Below, in pieces: positions 60,648 through 64,000 of a stretch of 64,000 bases of DNA. The position numbers and the translations under genes are program-made. The notes under the pieces are model-generated. The model was not told the origin of the DNA. It searched no databases and saw only the letters and a list, made by a program, of their open reading frames with translations. Each line of letters starts with the position of its first letter. The stretch's first letter is position 1. This DNA is from Nocardioides okcheonensis. GTDB taxonomy: Bacteria; Actinomycetota; Actinomycetes; Propionibacteriales; Nocardioidaceae. The DNA lies in NCBI RefSeq assembly GCF_020991065.1, contig NZ_CP087710.1, positions 3,038,001 to 3,102,000 on the forward strand, written 5' to 3'.

Positions 60648-61771
60648 ACCTGGACCCCCGGGGCGAACTTCGGCACCCGCACGACGACCTTGGTGCCGGC
60701 GCCGGGTGCGGTCTCGACGACCAGACCGTAGTCGTCGCCGTAGGCGTTGCGCAGCCTCGCGTCGACGTTGCCGAGGCCGACCGAGTCCATCGACGCGTCG
60801 CCGGCGAGCGCGCGACGCACCCGCTCGGGGTCCTCGCCGGTCCCGTCGTCCTCGACCTCGATGACGCACTCCTGGTCGAGGTCGCGGGCAGTGATCGAGA
60901 GCCGCCCGATGCCGTCCTCCTTGTCGGCGCTGGCCTCGAGGCCGTGGCGCACGGCGTTCTCGACCAGCGGCTGGATGCAGAGGAACGGCACCGCGACCGG
61001 CAGCACCTCGGGCGCGACCTGGAGGGTCACCTGGAGCCGGTCGCCGAAGCGCGCCTGCTCGAGCAGGAGGTAGCGCTCGACCGAGCGGAGCTCCTCGGCG
61101 AGCGTCGTGTACTCGCCGTGGCGGCGGAAGGAGTAGCGGGTGAAGTCGGCGAACTCCAGCAGCAGCTCGCGGGCCCGGTCGGGGTCGGTGCGCACGAAGC
61201 TGGCGATCGCGCCGAGCGAGTTGTAGATGAAGTGCGGGCTGATCTGGGCCCGCAGCGCGCGCACCTCGGCCTCCATCAGCCGGGTGCGCGAGGCGTCGAG
61301 CTCGGCGAGCTCGAGCTGGCCGCTGACCCACGACGCGACCTCGTCCGCGGCGCGCACGAGGCCGCCCGTCGTGTGCGGGGCGGCCACCACGAGGGCGCCG
61401 ACGAGGGTGTCCTCGACGACCAGCGGGCTCACGACCGCCTGCCTGACCTGGCAGCCGCCGTCGTCGCAGCGCAGCGTGCGCTCGTCGACGATCATCGTGC
61501 GCCCGGTCTCGGCGACCTGCGCGATCGTCGGCGGCAGCTGGCTGCGGTGGTGGGTGCCGAGGCCGTCCCACGCCAGCAGCCCGCTGGTGTCGCCGAGCCC
61601 GGCGGCCGGGGTGTCGAGCAGGGCCCGCAGGTGCCGGACGCTGCGCTCGGCGCTGGCGACGGTCAGCCCCTCGCGCAGCGCCGGGCTGGCGAGCGAGGCG
61701 TGGTGGAGCGTGCGGAACGCTGCCCGGTCGGCCTCGCCGCCCAGCGACGTACGCCGCCACCTCCACGCCAT
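60644..61771 (-). CDS. LytS-type sensor histidine kinase with GAF-like domain
   Basis: A 375-residue soluble kinase: N-terminal GAF-like domain (about 45-160), the His_kinase domain with ALRAQISPHFIYNSLGAIASFVR (phosphoacceptor His about 185) and an HATPase domain (PFLCIQPLVENAVRHGLE, DDGTGEDP, SVGLGNVDARLRNAYG). It has no transmembrane segments, so it senses a cytosolic signal. Cys residues in RCDDGGCQVRQAV inside the GAF-like domain could bind metal or redox ligands. The first gene of the four-gene operon ending at 58030. Confidence 0.93.
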   Translation of the reverse strand: MAWRWRRTSLGGEADRAAFRTLHHASLASPALREGLTVASAERSVRHLRALLDTPAAGLGDTSGLLAWDGLGTHHRSQLPPTIAQVAETGRTMIVDERTLRCDDGGCQVRQAVVSPLVVEDTLVGALVVAAPHTTGGLVRAADEVASWVSGQLELAELDASRTRLMEAEVRALRAQISPHFIYNSLGAIASFVRTDPDRARELLLEFADFTRYSFRRHGEYTTLAEELRSVERYLLLEQARFGDRLQVTLQVAPEVLPVAVPFLCIQPLVENAVRHGLEASADKEDGIGRLSITARDLDQECVIEVEDDGTGEDPERVRRALAGDASMDSVGLGNVDARLRNAYGDDYGLVVETAPGAGTKVVVRVPKFAPGVQV

Positions 61772-61790
61772 GGCGCGAGGGTAGCCCCGC

Positions 61791-63071
61791 TCAGCGCTCG
61801 CAGGACCGCGCGCGCTCGGCGCGGCACGTGTCGCGGCCCGGCCCGCCGGAGACGAGGTCCGTGCCGCCGTCCCCCCACACCCGGTCACGCCCGGACTGAC
61901 CGAGCATGAAGTCGGACCCTGCGCCGCCGCTGAGCCGGTCGTCCCCGCCGCCCCCGCGCAGCTCGTCGCCACCCGGTCCGCCGGACATCCGGTCGGGTCC
62001 GCCGGTGCCGAAGATCGCGTCGCCGCCCGGGCCACCGACCAGCCGCGCGGACCGACGGCAGTCGACGCCTGCGTCGAAGGTGCTGGAGTAGCGGGTGTCG
62101 ATCCGGTCGCCGCTGCCGTGCCCGCGCACGACGGCGGAGCAGGCGGTCACCGCGAGGTCGTTGGGTCCGCGGTCGCCGTCGACGACGGCGCGGCGCGCGG
62201 TGAGCGCGACGTCCTCGAAGTCCGGCACCGCCACCTCGTGGGTCGCGCGCCGGCCCACCTCGAGGACGCCGCTCTGGAGGTCGAGGTCGAGGTCCGTCCC
62301 GGCCGCAGCGATCTCCAGGCGGTCGTCGCCGCCGCCGGCGGCGATGCGGCTGCCGACCGCCGGCGGGGCGCTCGTGGCGAACGAGTCGCGTCCGCCGCCG
62401 AGGTCGACGTCGAGCACGCCGGAGCCGGTCCCACCGTCGACGACCGTCTCGGAGACCCAGGAGCCGACGAAGGTCAGGGTCCGGGCGCCGGTCCGGGTCA
62501 GCCGGAACTGCTCGATCCCGGTCCACGTGGCGACGACCCGCCCGCCGACGCGGGCGGTGCCGGCGACGTTGTCGACCACGAGGTCGGCGGCGCCGGAGTC
62601 GAGGACCAGGCCGTCGGTGCCGCCTCCTGCCTGGAGGACGTCCGGCGCGGAGGAGTCCGGCGCCACGGTGACCAGGTCGTCCGTGCCTGACCCGAGGTCG
62701 CTGCCGATGAAGGTGTCCGCGCCCGTGCCCAGGTCGGCTGCGACCGCGTCGGTCGAGGAGGTGCCGTCCACGACGTCGTCGCCCGCGCCCGCGTCCACGG
62801 CCACGGGAGTGGCGGGGAAACCGGTCTCGAAGGAGACGCACACCAGGTCGTCGCCGCCCAGCGCGTCCACCGACATGGCGCCGTCGGTGACGATCACGTC
62901 TGGGCCCTCGGTGCCGGTGACCCGCCCGCCCGGCTCACCGGTGATCGTGACCGGCGCGCCCTGGCAGGTCCCGGCAGCCGCGGCCGCGTGGGAGGTGGGG
63001 GTGAGCAGGGCGAGGCCGAGCAGGGTGGCCCCGGCCAGGGCGGTGGTCGTCGTACTCGTCACCGCTCGCAC
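61791..63071 (-). CDS. Exported calcium-binding repeat protein
   Basis: A 426-residue secreted protein: signal peptide (about 1-30) then acidic repeat segments. The C-terminal 110 residues carry RTX-like nonapeptides (GGPGGDAIFG, GGPDRMSGGPGGDELRG, GGGGDDRLSGG), which bind Ca2+ in a parallel beta-roll. It ends GGPGRDTCRAERARSCER with a likely disulfide. Start GTG 63071 or GTG 63062; the latter overlaps the upstream stop by 4 bp. A paralogue is encoded directly upstream. Confidence 0.82.
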   Translation of the reverse strand: MRAVTSTTTTALAGATLLGLALLTPTSHAAAAAGTCQGAPVTITGEPGGRVTGTEGPDVIVTDGAMSVDALGGDDLVCVSFETGFPATPVAVDAGAGDDVVDGTSSTDAVAADLGTGADTFIGSDLGSGTDDLVTVAPDSSAPDVLQAGGGTDGLVLDSGAADLVVDNVAGTARVGGRVVATWTGIEQFRLTRTGARTLTFVGSWVSETVVDGGTGSGVLDVDLGGGRDSFATSAPPAVGSRIAAGGGDDRLEIAAAGTDLDLDLQSGVLEVGRRATHEVAVPDFEDVALTARRAVVDGDRGPNDLAVTACSAVVRGHGSGDRIDTRYSSTFDAGVDCRRSARLVGGPGGDAIFGTGGPDRMSGGPGGDELRGGGGDDRLSGGAGSDFMLGQSGRDRVWGDGGTDLVSGGPGRDTCRAERARSCER

Positions 63072-64000
63072 CCGGTCCGGCGCTCCGCGTCACACCGGTC
63101 GCGGCCCGGGCCGCCGTCGGCGGTGTCGGTCCCGGCGTAGCCGCGCAGGTCGTCCTTGCCGGCCCCTCCGCGCAGCACGTCGTCCTGCTTGGTCCCCTGG
63201 ATCGTGTCGTTGCCGGGGCCGCCGTCGCCGACCATCCGGCGGTCGCGGCACTCCCGCCTCGGCGTCGCCTTGTCGCCCAGGGCGACGAGCTCGTCGTTGC
63301 CGCCGAGGCCCTTCAGCACGGCGGTCCCGCAGGCGGCCGAGCCGAGCCGGTCGAAGCCCGGGGTGCCGGACAGCGCCACCCGCTGGGCGACGCCGAACAG
63401 CATGCGGGGCGACACCTCGAAGGTGGTGACCACCCGTCCGTCGATCCGGACCGTGCCGGCTCGGCCGTCGATGGCCAGCTTCCGCCCGGGCGCGATGACC
63501 TTGATCCAGCCCTCACGCCGCGACATCGTCGCGGTCCCGACCACCGACGGCAGGCGCTCGCCGCGGGCGATCGAGTAGTCCACGAAGTCGTCCCCGGCGT
63601 CGGCGACCACCGTGTCGTCGAAGCTGGCGTCGACCCGGTCCTCACCGCCGCCGCCGACGAAGGAGTCGCGTCCGGGGCCGAGGTCGGTGAAGGAGTTGTT
63701 GAGCTCGCCCTCCGACACCACCGAGTCGTCGCCCGGCCCGGCATCGACCTCGACCACGAGTCCGCCCACGATGGGGCGCAGGCAGATCAGGTCGTCGCCG
63801 TCGCCGGCGTCGACGGTGTAGTCGCCGTACGACACGATCACGTCGTCACCCGGCGTGCCGACCAGCCGCCCGTCGGGCGTGCCGACGATGGTTGCGACCT
63901 GGCCCTGGCACATCTCGTCGGCGGCGCTCGCCCCCGTGGTCGGGACCAGCAGCCCCAGGCCCAGGAGGGCGGTTGCCCCCAGCATCGTCGTACGCCTCAT
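63059..64000 (-). CDS. Exported calcium-binding repeat protein, paralogue
   Basis: A 313-residue protein starting at the last bases of the window (ATG 63998-64000, so an upstream start cannot be excluded). It has a signal peptide (about 1-26, ending GASAAD), early acidic repeats (GTPGDDVIV, DAGDGDDLICL, AGPGDDSVVS), a middle domain, and RTX-like repeats (GGPGNDTIQG, GGAGKDDLRG) with the same ending as its neighbour, GGPGRDRCDAERRTGCER. It is coupled to the downstream paralogue. Role at the cell surface is unknown. Confidence 0.82.
   Translation of the reverse strand: MRRTTMLGATALLGLGLLVPTTGASAADEMCQGQVATIVGTPDGRLVGTPGDDVIVSYGDYTVDAGDGDDLICLRPIVGGLVVEVDAGPGDDSVVSEGELNNSFTDLGPGRDSFVGGGGEDRVDASFDDTVVADAGDDFVDYSIARGERLPSVVGTATMSRREGWIKVIAPGRKLAIDGRAGTVRIDGRVVTTFEVSPRMLFGVAQRVALSGTPGFDRLGSAACGTAVLKGLGGNDELVALGDKATPRRECRDRRMVGDGGPGNDTIQGTKQDDVLRGGAGKDDLRGYAGTDTADGGPGRDRCDAERRTGCER

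Overview
The window is a high-GC actinobacterial chromosome segment. Coding is dense on both strands, third positions are mostly G or C, GTG and TTG starts are common, and many genes overlap by 4 bp (ATGA or GTGA). The gene content (SigE-family sigma factors, a MarP-like protease, a mycothiol/DinB-type enzyme, cation:acetate symporters with DUF485 partners, Sec-exported calcium-binding repeat proteins) fits Propionibacteriales, most likely Nocardioides or a relative. That placement is inference from gene families, not a database match. I saw no rRNA, tRNA or CRISPR array. No stretch longer than about 300 bases lacks a gene.

Layout. 1-3.1 kb is an accessory-looking, visibly less GC-rich block: small genes of unknown function in mixed orientation around a tyrosine recombinase, with a degenerate palindromic motif recurring between the genes. 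3.1-9.4 kb holds a NarL-type two-component system, RidA, NUDIX and metallo-beta-lactamase genes, and a membrane sensor/LuxR regulator split between two frames. 9.4-15.7 kb holds a DinB-like enzyme, a TetR/methyltransferase pair, two tandem paralogous modules of SigE-family sigma factor plus membrane beta-propeller protein, and a Crp/Fnr regulator. 15.8-21.5 kb is housekeeping: endonuclease III, a thioredoxin-like lipoprotein, CoA-type NUDIX, a MarP-like protease and NhaA.

21.5-26.9 kb is a tight seven-gene operon (glycosyltransferase, DUF2064, methyltransferase, membrane molybdopterin oxidoreductase, small membrane protein, response regulator, histidine kinase). 27-31.7 kb encodes a polytopic membrane protein, a CcdA/TlpA redox pair, an NDP-sugar epimerase and MTA phosphorylase. 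31.7-39.6 kb is acetate-related: acs, then actP with its DUF485 partner, both preceded by Crp-like palindromes. Between them lie an ECF sigma factor with a frame-disrupted anti-sigma factor and a secreted beta-helix repeat protein.

39.7-47 kb holds a PAP2 phosphatase, a GAF/PP2C regulator, SoxR with its operator, and divergent QueA-like and 2H-phosphoesterase-like proteins. 47.1-55.7 kb is a catabolic operon under an XRE-cupin regulator: MFS transporter, FAD oxidoreductase, class III CoA-transferase, enoyl-CoA hydratase, DapA-type lyase, atypical SDR and aldehyde dehydrogenase. The substrate is unknown. 55.7-64 kb holds cspA, a duplicated 63-nt repeat, a LytS/LytTR system coupled to a second acetate-type symporter, and two exported calcium-binding repeat proteins.

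The most interesting leads are the recombinase-associated repeats in the first 3 kb, the catabolic operon, the duplicated sigma/propeller modules, the seven-gene operon, and the Crp-like sites linking acs and actP.
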